This document shows, piece after piece, positions 55,766 through 64,000 of a stretch of DNA of 64,000 nt. The translations under genes were made by a program, and so were the position numbers. The stretch spans positions 5,261,501-5,325,500 of the forward strand of contig NZ_CP060295.1 of assembly GCF_014302995.1 (NCBI RefSeq), written 5' to 3'. This DNA is from Variovorax sp. PAMC26660 (GTDB taxonomy: Bacteria > Pseudomonadota > Gammaproteobacteria > Burkholderiales > Burkholderiaceae_C). The stretch's first letter is position 1. Each line of letters opens with the position of its first letter. The notes beneath the pieces were generated by a model that saw only the letters and a list, made by a program, of their open reading frames with translations, was not told the origin of the DNA and did no database searches.

Positions 55766-57214
55766 TCAGTCCAAGGGATGGCGACGGTGCCACGCGGTGA
55801 TGCGCTGGAACGCGGCGCCGGCGCGAACCAGCGTCGCCTCGTCCATGTGCGCCGCAACGAGCTGAAAGGCGAGCGGCATGCCCGCACCGGTCGCGCCACC
55901 GGGCAGCGTGATCGTCGGATGACCGGTCATGTCGAAAGGGCAGGTGTAGCGCAGCAGGGCCGACACCAGTGTCGGCGTTTCGCCCAGCGTCTGCATCATG
56001 GCAACGGTGGGCGACGCGAACGGCTGTACGGGCACCAGCAGCAGGTCGACGCTGTTGAACAGGGCGGCGACGCAGCCGCGCAGGTTCATGCGGCGCAGCA
56101 TGATTTTCTGGAGATCGGCGCCGTGCACTGCAAGGCCAGCTTCGATGACCGATGCGAGCACCGGGCCGTATTCGTCCTTGCGCGATGGGTAGGTGGCCTC
56201 GTGCGCCACGGCGGCTTCCACTGCGCAGAGGGGAAACCAGTCGGCCACGGCCTGCGTCACGTCCGGCAGGGGCAGTTCGACGAGGTGGGCGCCGAGTGTG
56301 CGGAAGGCTTGCGCGGCATGCTTCAGCACCGCTTGCGTTTCCGCATCCACATCCTCGCTGTTCCACGCGGGATCGATGCCGATGCGCAGCCCTCGCGCGT
56401 CCTGCCTTGCGGCGGCCAGGAAGTCCGGCGCCGGGCAGAACACAGCGGTGGGGTCGTCCGCATCGCTGCCCGCGATCACGCCGAGCAGCACGCCCGCATC
56501 GACTGCGCTGCGGGCCATCGGGCCCACATGGTCCAGCGACGCGGCCAGCTCGAACACGCCATGTCGGCTCACGCGGCCCCAGCTCGGCTTGATGCCGGTG
56601 AGGCCGTTGGCCGCGCAGGGAAAGCGGATCGAGCCGCCGGTGTCGGAGCCCAGCGAGCCATGGCACAGCCCCGCGGCCGTTGCCACGCCTGAGCCACTGG
56701 ACGACATGCCGGACCAGTGGTCCGCGTTCCACGGATTGACCGGCGGCACGATGGACGGGTGATGGTCCGAGTACGCGCCTTCGGTGAGCTGCAACTTGCC
56801 CAGCAGTACCGCGCCCGCGTCTTTCAGGCGCCGCACGACGGTCGCGTCTTCGGTCGGTATGTGGTTCTTGTGGATCGCCATGCCGGCCGCCGTGGCGAAG
56901 CCTGCGGTGTGGCACAGGTCTTTCACCGCGATGGGCACGCCGTGCAGCGGGCCGCGATACCGGCCGGCAGCGATCTCGGCTTGCGCCGCTTCGGCCTGTG
57001 CCATCGCGGCGTCGGCCATCACCAGTGCGTAGCTGTGGAGCGTGCCATCGAGCGTGGCGATGCGATCGAGCTGTGCGCGTGTGGCCGCAACGGGCGAGGT
57101 CTGGCGCGTGCGGATGCGCTCGGCCAGCTCGGTGATTTCGAGGTAGTGGAGTCGGTCACTTTCGGTGGCCTCGAGAGAATCAGAATATCTAAGGCTTTGA
57201 GGATCGGTTGAGCG
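55766..57214 (-). CDS. amidase signature family enzyme
   Basis: This amidase is a little over 480 residues long. The Ser-cisSer-Lys triad is visible as K in GVPIAVKDLCHT, Ser in SSSGSGVATAAG and Ser in GSDTGGSIRFPCAANGLTG. It cleaves an amide bond of an unknown substrate in the cytoplasm. The true start is unclear: there is no ATG or GTG before the conserved LEITELAERIRTRQTSP. TTG at 57214 is my choice, and a TTG at 57295 would add 27 residues with no family similarity. It is divergent from a GcvA-like LysR gene and is followed by an MFS transporter. Confidence 0.85.
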   Translation of the reverse strand, partial: RSTDPQSLRYSDSLEATESDRLHYLEITELAERIRTRQTSPVAATRAQLDRIATLDGTLHSYALVMADAAMAQAEAAQAEIAAGRYRGPLHGVPIAVKDLCHTAGFATAAGMAIHKNHIPTEDATVVRRLKDAGAVLLGKLQLTEGAYSDHHPSIVPPVNPWNADHWSGMSSSGSGVATAAGLCHGSLGSDTGGSIRFPCAANGLTGIKPSWGRVSRHGVFELAASLDHVGPMARSAVDAGVLLGVIAGSDADDPTAVFCPAPDFLAAARQDARGLRIGIDPAWNSEDVDAETQAVLKHAAQAFRTLGAHLVELPLPDVTQAVADWFPLCAVEAAVAHEATYPSRKDEYGPVLASVIEAGLAVHGADLQKIMLRRMNLRGCVAALFNSVDLLLVPVQPFASPTVAMMQTLGETPTLVSALLRYTCPFDMTGHPTITLPGGATGAGMPLAFQLVAAHMDEATLVRAGAAFQRITAWHRRHPLD

Positions 57215-57316
57215 CAGCAAGGTGGTTTCTCTTTTGGCTTGGTTGTGCCAATATTCCGTTTTCTTCGTGCCCCGCGCAAACCAGATTTTCTGCAAGTTTC
57301 AGATCAGATTAACTAA

Positions 57317-58297
57317 ATGACTGAGCACCAATTGCCGCCGCTCAACGCGCTGCGCGCCTTCGAGGCGAGCGCGCGCCATCTCTCGGTCAAGAACGCGGCG
57401 GACGAGCTGAGCGTGACGCCCGGCGCAGTGAGCCAACTGATCAAGACACTGGAGTTGCATCTGGGCGTCGATCTCTTTCGCCGCGTGAACCGGGGCATCT
57501 TCCTGACCGATGCGGGGCAGGCCTACCTGCCGCCGGTGCGCAATGCATTCCGGCAGATCAGCGACGCCACGCGGCGTGTGGCCGTGCCGCCGGAGACGGG
57601 CATCCTCACCGTGAGCGCCACGCCGTTCTTTGCTTCCGCATGGCTCGTGCCGCGCCTGAAGTCATTCCAGGACGCGCATCCCGACATCGACCTGCAGGTG
57701 CTGACCAGCAGCGCGCTCGCCGATTTTTCGCGCGACGGCGTCGACGTCGCGATCCGCCATGGCCTGGGCCGCTATCCGGGCCTGAGCAGCCGGCGTCTGC
57801 TGACGGTGGAAATCGTGCCCGTCGCCGCGCCCGCGCTGGTCAAGAGCCTTGGCATACCCGCGACGCCGACCGATCTCACGCGCTGGCCGCGCGTGAACGA
57901 TGCCGAGCGCAAGGGCTGGGCGCTGTGGTTCCAGGCGCAGGGCATCGAGGACGCAGGGCCCGCACGCGGCCCTTCTTTCGATGATTCCGGCCTGCTGCTG
58001 AAGTCGGTGCTCGCAGGGCAGGGCGCGGCGCTGCTGCCCCTGGCCGTGGTGGCTTCCGAGATTGCGGAAGGCCGGCTCGTGCAGCTTTCGGAGGTGACAT
58101 GGCTCGAAGACTTCGCCTATTACCTCGTCTATCCGGAAAGCAGCGAGGCGCGGCCGAAAGTGGTGGCCTTTCGTGACTGGCTGCTCGAAGTTTCGCGCAA
58201 TGCGCCCGCTGCCGTGCGCGCAAAGCGCGCTTCGTCAGGTAGCCGCAAGAGAAGTTCGCCGACATTCAAGGGCAAAGCCTCCGCGCCGTCGTCCTGA
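57317..58297 (+). CDS. LysR-family regulator, GcvA-like
   Basis: The 326-residue LysR protein has the GcvA/AmpR-type N-terminus LPPLNALRAFEASARHLSVKNAADELSVTPGAVSQLIKTLE. Its effector domain contains GILTVSATPFFASAWLVPRLKSFQDAHPDIDLQVL. The C-terminus is basic (RAKRASSGSRKRSSPTFKGK). It is divergent from the amidase gene and probably regulates that amidase-transporter operon. It lies 25 bases before a DUF1345 gene on the same strand. Confidence 0.88.
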   Translation: MTEHQLPPLNALRAFEASARHLSVKNAADELSVTPGAVSQLIKTLELHLGVDLFRRVNRGIFLTDAGQAYLPPVRNAFRQISDATRRVAVPPETGILTVSATPFFASAWLVPRLKSFQDAHPDIDLQVLTSSALADFSRDGVDVAIRHGLGRYPGLSSRRLLTVEIVPVAAPALVKSLGIPATPTDLTRWPRVNDAERKGWALWFQAQGIEDAGPARGPSFDDSGLLLKSVLAGQGAALLPLAVVASEIAEGRLVQLSEVTWLEDFAYYLVYPESSEARPKVVAFRDWLLEVSRNAPAAVRAKRASSGSRKRSSPTFKGKASAPSS

Positions 58298-58321
58298 CGA
58301 TGCAGCTTTGCCGAACATTCC

Positions 58322-58993
58322 ATGAAACTCCCACGACACCGATTTCTTCGCCAAATGGCCGTGCGGCCGCGGCTCTTCATTGCCGCGGCCATTGCCATCG
58401 TGGTCGGCGTGCTCCTGCCGTCGGCCCTCGACACACACCTCGTCACGCGCCTGCTGATCGCCTGGAACACGGGCGCATGCCTGTATGTGCTGCTCGCGGC
58501 AACCATGATGATCCGGTCCTCGCCGCAGCACATGCGCCACCGCGCCCAACTGCAGGACGAAGGGCAACTCGTCATCCTCGTGCTGGTGGTGGTGTCCGCC
58601 ATCGCGAGCCTGGCGGCCATCGCGGCCGAACTCGCGGTGGTGAAAGACATGCACGGCCTGGAGAAGATCGCGCACATCACGCTCGCGGGCTTGACGGTGA
58701 TGTCGTCGTGGGCCTTCACGCAGGTCATGTTCACGCTGCACTATGCGCACGACTACTACGCTGCGAAGTGCCACGGGCAGAAGCCCGGCATCCAGTTTCC
58801 GGACGACGAGCCGCCGCTGTATGGCGACTTCTTCTACTTCTCGGCGGTGATCGGCACGTCGGGGCAGACGGCGGATGTGTCCTTCGTTTCCCGGCCAATG
58901 CGGCGCATCGGCTCGGTCCACTGCATCCTGGCGTATCTCTTCAACACGACGGTGCTGGCCTTGCTCATCAACATCGGCGCGAGCATGTTTTGA
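58322..58993 (+). CDS. DUF1345 family membrane protein
   Basis: The 223-residue inner-membrane protein has about five helices and the DUF1345 hallmarks ARPRLFIAAAIAIVVG-like N-terminus (VRPRLFIAAAIAIVVGVLLP), HYAHDYYA in the middle and FFYFSAVIGTSGQTADVSFVSRPMRRI near the end. Some relatives are annotated as small ion channel-like proteins, but no activity is established. It is followed after five bases by an exported protein gene. Confidence 0.85.
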   Translation: MKLPRHRFLRQMAVRPRLFIAAAIAIVVGVLLPSALDTHLVTRLLIAWNTGACLYVLLAATMMIRSSPQHMRHRAQLQDEGQLVILVLVVVSAIASLAAIAAELAVVKDMHGLEKIAHITLAGLTVMSSWAFTQVMFTLHYAHDYYAAKCHGQKPGIQFPDDEPPLYGDFFYFSAVIGTSGQTADVSFVSRPMRRIGSVHCILAYLFNTTVLALLINIGASMF

Positions 58994-58998
58994 ACGCC

Positions 58999-59739
58999 AT
59001 GCCCTGCCGTCGATTCGCCTGCCTCTTCGCCGCCGCCGTCGTGCCGTGTCTTGCGCCGGCCGCCTGGGCCGACGATGACGTGCCCGAGCTGCCGTTCAAG
59101 CTCACCATCGGCGCCTACCGGGTGTCCGGTGGCGGCCTGCCCTCGGGGCCGGGGCTCGACATGAACCTGCGCTACACGTACGGCGATGGCAATGTCTGGG
59201 TCGGCTGGTTCCGCTCGCCGGTGCTCGACTTCGCCCAGCCCCGCGTGGGGTGGGACCACACCTTCACGCTGGGGCCGGTGCGGCTGCTGCCGTCGCTGCA
59301 GGCCGCTTCGGGCGGCTTCGTGGGAGGCAGCCTGGCGGTGGAGACGGGCGACAGCTGGTTCGTCGGCACGGGGCTGGGGCGCACGAACCTTCGCAACTAC
59401 GCCAACCTCAACTTCGACCCCAACGACTCGTACACGGTCTATGGTGGCTACAAGTGGCCGGACGGTACGGCGCTGTCGCTCTCGCTGATCCGCGACAACC
59501 GCATGAACCCCGACCAGCAGGACGTGCACCTTGTCTACCGCGTGCCCTTGCCCGATCGCCAGCGCCTGACCGTCGACCTGCTGGCCAAGCAGGGCACGGT
59601 GGATGGCCAGTTCATCCGCCGCACCGGCCTGACCGTCACCTACGACTGGCCGCGCTGGTTCGTTCGCGCGGCCTACGACCCGAAGGTGAATTTCACGCCG
59701 CAGAACATGGTGCGGCTGTCGGTCGGCACGCGGTTCTAG
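58999..59739 (+). CDS. exported beta-barrel-like outer-membrane protein
   Basis: The 246-residue protein has a signal peptide (FACLFAAAVVPCLAPAAWA) and a series of alternating aromatic strands (GAYRVSGGG, MNLRYTYGDGNVWVGWFRSP, YTVYGGYKWPDGTALSLSLI, FVRAAYDPKVNFTPQ). It ends in a terminal Phe (SVGTRF), the usual mark of an outer-membrane barrel. About ten strands fit. No family was recognised. Spacing suggests co-expression with the DUF1345 protein. A TTG at 58990 could be an alternative start overlapping the previous stop. Confidence 0.7.
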   Translation: MPCRRFACLFAAAVVPCLAPAAWADDDVPELPFKLTIGAYRVSGGGLPSGPGLDMNLRYTYGDGNVWVGWFRSPVLDFAQPRVGWDHTFTLGPVRLLPSLQAASGGFVGGSLAVETGDSWFVGTGLGRTNLRNYANLNFDPNDSYTVYGGYKWPDGTALSLSLIRDNRMNPDQQDVHLVYRVPLPDRQRLTVDLLAKQGTVDGQFIRRTGLTVTYDWPRWFVRAAYDPKVNFTPQNMVRLSVGTRF

Positions 59740-59756
59740 TGTTTCCCCCCCCCACT

Positions 59757-59851
59757 GGGGGAGGGTAGGGTGGGGGCTCGACGGCCGCTCCAAAAGCGCG
59801 GCGCTTCATTCAAGGCCTGCCCCCATCCCAACCTTCCCCGGAAGGGGAAGG
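59757..59851. repeat. G-rich and C-rich repeat between convergent genes
   Basis: GGGGGAGGGTAGGGTGGGGG at 59757-59776 has four G-runs and could form a quadruplex. A near complement follows at about 59820-59839. A perfect eight-base hairpin (CCTTCCCC 59832-59839, GGAA, GGGGAAGG 59844-59851) closes the region. It lies between the convergent barrel gene and metR, so it probably terminates both. Confidence 0.65.
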
Positions 59852-59872
59852 AGCAAAGCCGAAATCGAAGCC

Positions 59873-60799
59873 CTACAGCAGCTCGATGCCCGGCAGGCTC
59901 TTGAAGCAGCTTTCGCGCGTGACGTGCACGAAGTCCGCGAGCCACGGCTGACCTGACGTCGCCTGCGTGCAGGCCATGTAGAGCCGCCCCGTCAGCCCCT
60001 TGGCTCCCACGCGGCGCGCCGTGACATAGCCTCGGTCCAGGTAGTTCTGCACCGCCCAAAGCGGCAGCGTCGCCACGCCGCGCCCGCTGGCCACCAGTTG
60101 CAGCATCGCCACGGTGAGTTCGGTGGTTCGCCGGTGCGCGGGCTCCACGCCAGCCGGTGCCAGCACCTGCCGCACGATGTCGAGCATGTCGTCGGGCACG
60201 GGGTAGGTGATGAGCGTCTGGTCGGCGAAGTGCCGTGCCGTGAGGTGCGCCTTGGCCGTCAGCGGATGGTCGTTGGCCAGCAGCGCCATGATCTCGAAGC
60301 GGAACAGCGCGTGGTAGTCGACCGTTTCGTCGGGGTCCTGCTCGGACACGATCGCCACTTCGGCTCGGTTCTGCATCACCAGCGCAATCGGGTCGGGGTG
60401 GAAGCCCGAGACGATGTCGAGTTCGATCTCGGGCCAGCGCTGGCGAAAGGCATCCATCGCCGGCATCAGCCAGTCGAAACAGGTGTGGCACTCGACCACG
60501 ATGCGCAGTTGCCCGCTGCGGCCCAGTGCAAGCCGCGCCACGTCGCGCTCGGCTTCCTCGATCAACGGCAGGGCGGTGTCGGCCAATTGCAGCAGCCGCA
60601 GCCCAGTGGTGCTGAACTGCGGCGGCACCGACTTGCGCTCGAAGAGCTGCGCGCCATAGCGGTCTTCGAGCAGCTTGATCTGGTGCGACAGCGCCGACTG
60701 CGTGAGGTTCAGCAACTGCGCGGCGCGTACGAGGCTGCCGGTGTCGCGCAATGCGATGAGCGTGCGCAGGTGGCGTATTTCAAGGATCGACTGCAACAT
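59873..60799 (-). CDS. metR: LysR-type regulator MetR
   Basis: The 308-residue LysR protein has the MetR N-terminus LEIRHLRTLIALRDTGSLVRAAQLLNLTQSALSHQIKLLEDRYGAQLFERKS and an effector domain with ECHTCFDWLMPAMDAFRQRWPEIELD. MetR activates metE, with homocysteine as coregulator, and this gene is divergent from metE by about 100 bases. A consensus MetR box overlaps its own start codon, pointing to autoregulation. Confidence 0.92.
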   Translation of the reverse strand: MLQSILEIRHLRTLIALRDTGSLVRAAQLLNLTQSALSHQIKLLEDRYGAQLFERKSVPPQFSTTGLRLLQLADTALPLIEEAERDVARLALGRSGQLRIVVECHTCFDWLMPAMDAFRQRWPEIELDIVSGFHPDPIALVMQNRAEVAIVSEQDPDETVDYHALFRFEIMALLANDHPLTAKAHLTARHFADQTLITYPVPDDMLDIVRQVLAPAGVEPAHRRTTELTVAMLQLVASGRGVATLPLWAVQNYLDRGYVTARRVGAKGLTGRLYMACTQATSGQPWLADFVHVTRESCFKSLPGIELL

Positions 60800-60811
60800 G
60801 AAAATGATTCA
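60799..60811. promoter_or_regulatory. MetR box
   Basis: TGAAAATGATTCA fits the MetR consensus TGAA-N5-TTCA exactly and overlaps the metR start codon. A half-site TGAA lies at 60836-60839 on the metE side. The arrangement suits control of both metR and metE. Confidence 0.75.
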
Positions 60812-60900
60812 AGCGAATGGGCAAAAGGTTTCGTTTGAATCATATGCCTCAAACGCCGACCATCGCAGATTCCCAAGATCAGCGACCGGATTACCTGCAA

Positions 60901-63246
60901 ATGACCACCCGTACCCACACCCTCGGCTTTCCGCGCATGGGCGCCAACCGGGAACTCAAGTTCGCCCTCGAAAAGCACTGGCGCGGCGAGATCGACCGCA
61001 CCGCACTCGAAGCCGTCGGCGAGACGCTGCGTGCGCGCCATTGGCAGGCCCAACGCGACGCGGGGCTCGACTTCGTGACCGTGGGCGACTTCGCCTGCTA
61101 CGACCAGGTCGCCAATCACATCCAGCTGCTCGGCTGCGAGCCGGCACGCTTCGACTTCAAGGGTGACGAACCCGAACTTTCGCGTTACTTCAAGATGGCG
61201 CGCGGCGTGGAAGACGAGGTGGGTCATGTGCACGACGCCAGTTGCAACCACGGGACCGAAGGCACCTTCGCGCTGGAAATGACCAAGTGGTTCGACACCA
61301 ATTACCACTACCTCGTGCCTGAGTTCAAGGCCGACACGCAGTTCAAGCTCGCGTCGTCGCGTCTGTTCGACGAAGTGGCGCAGGCGCAGCAGGCCGGGCA
61401 CGCGGTCAAGGCCGTGCTGCTCGGGCCGCTGAGCTTCCTGTACCTGGGCAAGGAAAAGGAAGCGGGCTTCGACCGCTTCTCGCTGCTCGATGCGCTGCTG
61501 CCCGTTTATGAACAGGTGCTCGCACGGCTGAAGCAGCAAGGCGTGGAATGGGTGCAGATCGACGAACCCATCCTCGGCCTGGACCTGCCTGAAGCCTGGC
61601 GCAATGCCTTCGAGCGTGCCTACTGGCAGCTCGCCCGCAGTGCGCCCAAGCTGCTGCTGGCCACGTACTTCTCGCCGTTGTCCGACAACCTGCGCCTGGC
61701 TTGCCAGTTGCCGGTGGCGGGCCTGCATGTGGACGCGGTGCGCTCGCCGCAGGAACTGACTGGCGTGGCGGACTGGCTGCCGGCGCACAAGGTGCTGTCG
61801 GTGGGAGTGGTCGATGGCCGCAACATCTGGCGCACCGACGTCGATGCGGCGTTGGCCAAGCTCAAGCCCGTCGCGGAAAAGCACAAGGGCGAACTCTGGA
61901 TCGCACCGTCGTGCTCGCTGCTGCACGTGCCATTCAGCCTTGCGGCCGAAACGAAGCTCGACACCGAGCTGAAGTCGTGGCTCGCCTTCGCGATCGAAAA
62001 GCTCGATGAACTGCGCGTGCTGCGGGCGGTGGTCGATGGCAATGAAGCCGCGGTTGCCGGCGAGTTGGCCGTGAGCCGCGCGGCGGTGGCTGCGCGCCGC
62101 GCCAGCCCGCGCGTGCACCGTGCCGAAGTGGCGCTGCGCCTGGCGCGCAGCGTGGCCGGTGACGACGCCCGCGGGTCGGCCTTTCCGCTGCGCCAGCAGG
62201 TGCAGCGCACGCGCTTTGCGCTGCCTTCACTGCCCACCACCACCATCGGTTCGTTCCCGCAGACCTCGGACATCCGCGCCGCGCGTGCCGCCTTCAAGCG
62301 CGGCGAGCTCGATGCCGCCGGCTACCGCGAGAAGATGCGTGCCGAGATCGCACTCGCCGTGCGCAAGCAGGAAGAACTGGGCATCGACGTGCTGGTGCAC
62401 GGCGAAGCCGAGCGCAACGACATGGTCGAGTACTTCGGCGAACAGCTCGACGGCTTTGCTTTCACCGCCAACGGCTGGGTGCAGTCTTACGGCTCGCGCT
62501 GCGTCAAGCCGCCGGTGATCTTCGGCGACGTCGCGCGCCCCACGGCGATGACGGTCGAATGGACGGCCTACGCGCAGAGCCTGACCAAGCTGCCGATGAA
62601 GGGCATGCTGACCGGCCCGGTCACCATCCTGCAGTGGTCCTTTGTGCGCGACGACCAGCCGCGCGCCACCACCTGCGAGCAGATCGCCTGGGCGATCCGC
62701 GATGAAGTGGTGGACCTCGAAGGCGCCGGCATCGGCATCATCCAGATCGACGAGCCTGCCATCCGCGAAGGTTTGCCGCTGCGCCGCGCCGGCTGGCCCG
62801 CGTACCTGGCGTCGGCCACGCGCGCCTTCCGCATCAGCGCCTCGGGCGTGCGCGACGAGACGCAGATCCACACGCACATGTGCTATTCGGAGTTCAACGA
62901 CATCCTGCCGGAGATCGCGGCGATGGATGCCGACGTGATCACCATCGAGACCAGCCGCTCCGACATGGAGCTGCTGCGCGGCTTTGGTGGCGAGAGCAAC
63001 TCGGGCGGCTTTCGCTACCCGAACGAGATCGGCCCGGGCGTGTACGACATCCATTCGCCGCGCGTGCCATCGGTCGACGAAATTGTTCGCCTGATGCGCA
63101 AGGCCGCCGGCGTGGTGCCGCACGAGAACCTCTGGATCAACCCGGACTGCGGCCTGAAGACCCGTGGCTGGCCCGAGACCGAAGCCGCGCTGTCGAACAT
63201 GGTCACGGCCGCGAAGCTGCTGCGCAAGGAACTGGCGTCGGCCTGA
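60901..63246 (+). CDS. metE: cobalamin-independent methionine synthase MetE
   Basis: The 781-residue enzyme transfers a methyl group from methyltetrahydrofolate polyglutamate to homocysteine, the last step of methionine synthesis. It has the duplicated barrel architecture: N-terminal [20 protein letters not shown], inter-domain [20 protein letters not shown] near residue 440, and C-terminal zinc ligands in [13 protein letters not shown] (His, Cys) and [11 protein letters not shown] (Cys). The ATG at 60901 begins [11 protein letters not shown], and an ATG further upstream would add an unlikely leader. Divergent MetR controls it. Confidence 0.95.
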   Translation: MTTRTHTLGFPRMGANRELKFALEKHWRGEIDRTALEAVGETLRARHWQAQRDAGLDFVTVGDFACYDQVANHIQLLGCEPARFDFKGDEPELSRYFKMARGVEDEVGHVHDASCNHGTEGTFALEMTKWFDTNYHYLVPEFKADTQFKLASSRLFDEVAQAQQAGHAVKAVLLGPLSFLYLGKEKEAGFDRFSLLDALLPVYEQVLARLKQQGVEWVQIDEPILGLDLPEAWRNAFERAYWQLARSAPKLLLATYFSPLSDNLRLACQLPVAGLHVDAVRSPQELTGVADWLPAHKVLSVGVVDGRNIWRTDVDAALAKLKPVAEKHKGELWIAPSCSLLHVPFSLAAETKLDTELKSWLAFAIEKLDELRVLRAVVDGNEAAVAGELAVSRAAVAARRASPRVHRAEVALRLARSVAGDDARGSAFPLRQQVQRTRFALPSLPTTTIGSFPQTSDIRAARAAFKRGELDAAGYREKMRAEIALAVRKQEELGIDVLVHGEAERNDMVEYFGEQLDGFAFTANGWVQSYGSRCVKPPVIFGDVARPTAMTVEWTAYAQSLTKLPMKGMLTGPVTILQWSFVRDDQPRATTCEQIAWAIRDEVVDLEGAGIGIIQIDEPAIREGLPLRRAGWPAYLASATRAFRISASGVRDETQIHTHMCYSEFNDILPEIAAMDADVITIETSRSDMELLRGFGGESNSGGFRYPNEIGPGVYDIHSPRVPSVDEIVRLMRKAAGVVPHENLWINPDCGLKTRGWPETEAALSNMVTAAKLLRKELASA

Positions 63247-63287
63247 CGTGAAGCCGGGGGAATGCGGGGCGGGCCAATAATGGCGCC

Positions 63288-64000
63288 ATGCATTCCCCGA
63301 ACCGCCTGTCTCCGTTCCGTTTCTCCCTGTTGCTTCTGTTGCTGCTGACCCCCTTGATGGGGTGGGCGCAGGACCGCGCGCAAACCCTGCTCCAATTCGA
63401 GGGCGTGCCGGCGCGCTACCAGGCTTTCTACGGGCCAGGTGCCGTGGTGCGCGGTGCGCGCGAGCAGTTGGACCCGGACGACCTGGCCATCGCGGACAAG
63501 GCGCTCAAGGCGCTGGATGTGGCCGCGACGCGTGCCTTCGACGTCAACGCATCGGTGGGCGCGATCCGGCAGGAAGTGGCGACGGCCGGCAAGGGCGGCG
63601 CCGCGCCGAGCCCACAAGTGCTGGCCGCGGTGGCCCGCCTTGCACAACTGCGCACCGACTACGCCGCGAAGAACGATGCCGGCAAATCCGAGTTCATCAA
63701 CCAGCAGCTGGTCCGGCTGACCGATCCCGCGCGCGTCGAGCTGCTCGGGCGCATGGCCGTGGCCGAGATGCGCGAAGTCGACTTCTCGAATCAGCTGCTG
63801 CTGGCTGCGGTCGTGAAGCAACTGGCGCGCGGCAACGGCGGCCAGTTCACCTCGTTGCCGAACAGCACCCTCGATTCGGCCCTCGACACGCTGTGGTCGC
63901 GCGGCATCACCTCGACACATGCGCGCAACCTGCTGATCGTTGCGCGCGAGGTCGAACGACAGGTGACGCTGGTGTTGCTCGCCGCGCTGCCCGACGAAGA
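63288..64000 (+). CDS. exported protein of unknown function (3' truncated by window)
   Basis: The frame starts at ATG 63288 and stays open to the last base (237 codons). It begins with a signal peptide ([19 protein letters not shown], cleavage after about residue 28), so the protein is periplasmic or further out. The mature part is mostly helical ([53 protein letters not shown]). I do not recognise a family. It lies 41 bases after metE but has its own leader sequence. Confidence 0.75.
   Translation, partial: MHSPNRLSPFRFSLLLLLLLTPLMGWAQDRAQTLLQFEGVPARYQAFYGPGAVVRGAREQLDPDDLAIADKALKALDVAATRAFDVNASVGAIRQEVATAGKGGAAPSPQVLAAVARLAQLRTDYAAKNDAGKSEFINQQLVRLTDPARVELLGRMAVAEMREVDFSNQLLLAAVVKQLARGNGGQFTSLPNSTLDSALDTLWSRGITSTHARNLLIVAREVERQVTLVLLAALPDE

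Noticed and set aside
54459..56915. 818-codon minus-strand frame spanning the MFS and amidase genes
   Set aside because: It lies in another frame from the two recognisable proteins and is Arg/Ala-rich low-complexity sequence.

Overview
The window looks like chromosomal DNA of a high-GC betaproteobacterium of the Comamonadaceae, most like Variovorax. The reasons are the dense GC-rich coding, a Bug/TctC-type solute receptor, several CaiB/BaiF CoA-transferases, many LysR regulators, a valine-degradation operon around mmsA/mmsB, and MetR-MetE. The genus is inferred from gene content and recall, not from a search. No rRNA, tRNA, CRISPR array, insertion sequence or phage gene was seen.

Layout. 1-3.0 kb: tail of an unknown gene, a Sel1-repeat lipoprotein, a pentapeptide-repeat protein and a small membrane protein, probably an effector/immunity locus. 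3.0-6.2 kb (minus): OpgD-like glucan protein, a methyltransferase and a gamma-glutamylcyclotransferase-like protein. 6.2-12.0 kb: an AcoR-type sigma-54 activator divergent from an aldehyde dehydrogenase-DUF779 pair, then a DUF2325 protein and a small molybdopterin-binding protein. 12.0-19.5 kb: an amide-type operon of carbon-nitrogen hydrolase, a branched-chain-type ABC transporter (with a fused permease-ATPase), and AmiC and AmiR homologues, preceded by a strong promoter and a terminator-containing leader. 19.5-21.7 kb (minus): a LysR gene overlapping a membrane-anchored HExxH protein.

21.7-33.6 kb: a nine-gene cassette with one good promoter: YjfI-like protein, PspA/IM30, an unknown 118-residue protein, YqiJ-like OB-fold membrane protein, YqiK flotillin, a zinc-ribbon protein, a 1748-residue AAA+ ATPase, a single-HKD phospholipase-D-like protein and a membrane protein with a CorA-like GMN motif. 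It is very tightly packed and is the best candidate here for a poorly described membrane-stress or defence system.

33.7-37.2 kb: CoA-transferase, HMG-CoA-lyase-like protein, VOC protein and Bug receptor, a likely uptake-activation-cleavage pathway for a branched acid. 37.3-41.0 kb (minus): two lipoproteins and two two-helix membrane proteins resembling type VI secretion accessory or immunity genes, plus a 48-residue ORF. 41.6-41.95 kb: two hairpin elements with the same loop but different, compensating stems. 41.95-46.6 kb: PAS-LuxR regulator divergent from 3-oxoacid CoA-transferase subunits, another CoA-transferase and a DUF4241 protein. 46.6-54.3 kb: aminotransferase and LysR divergent from the valine/isobutyrate operon (mmsA, an LprI-like gene, acyl-CoA dehydrogenase, hydroxyisobutyryl-CoA hydrolase, then a palindromic repeat and mmsB). 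54.3-59.7 kb: amidase, MFS transporter and a small membrane protein opposite a GcvA-like LysR, DUF1345 and a beta-barrel-like protein. 59.9-63.2 kb: metR and metE. The window ends inside an exported protein of unknown function.
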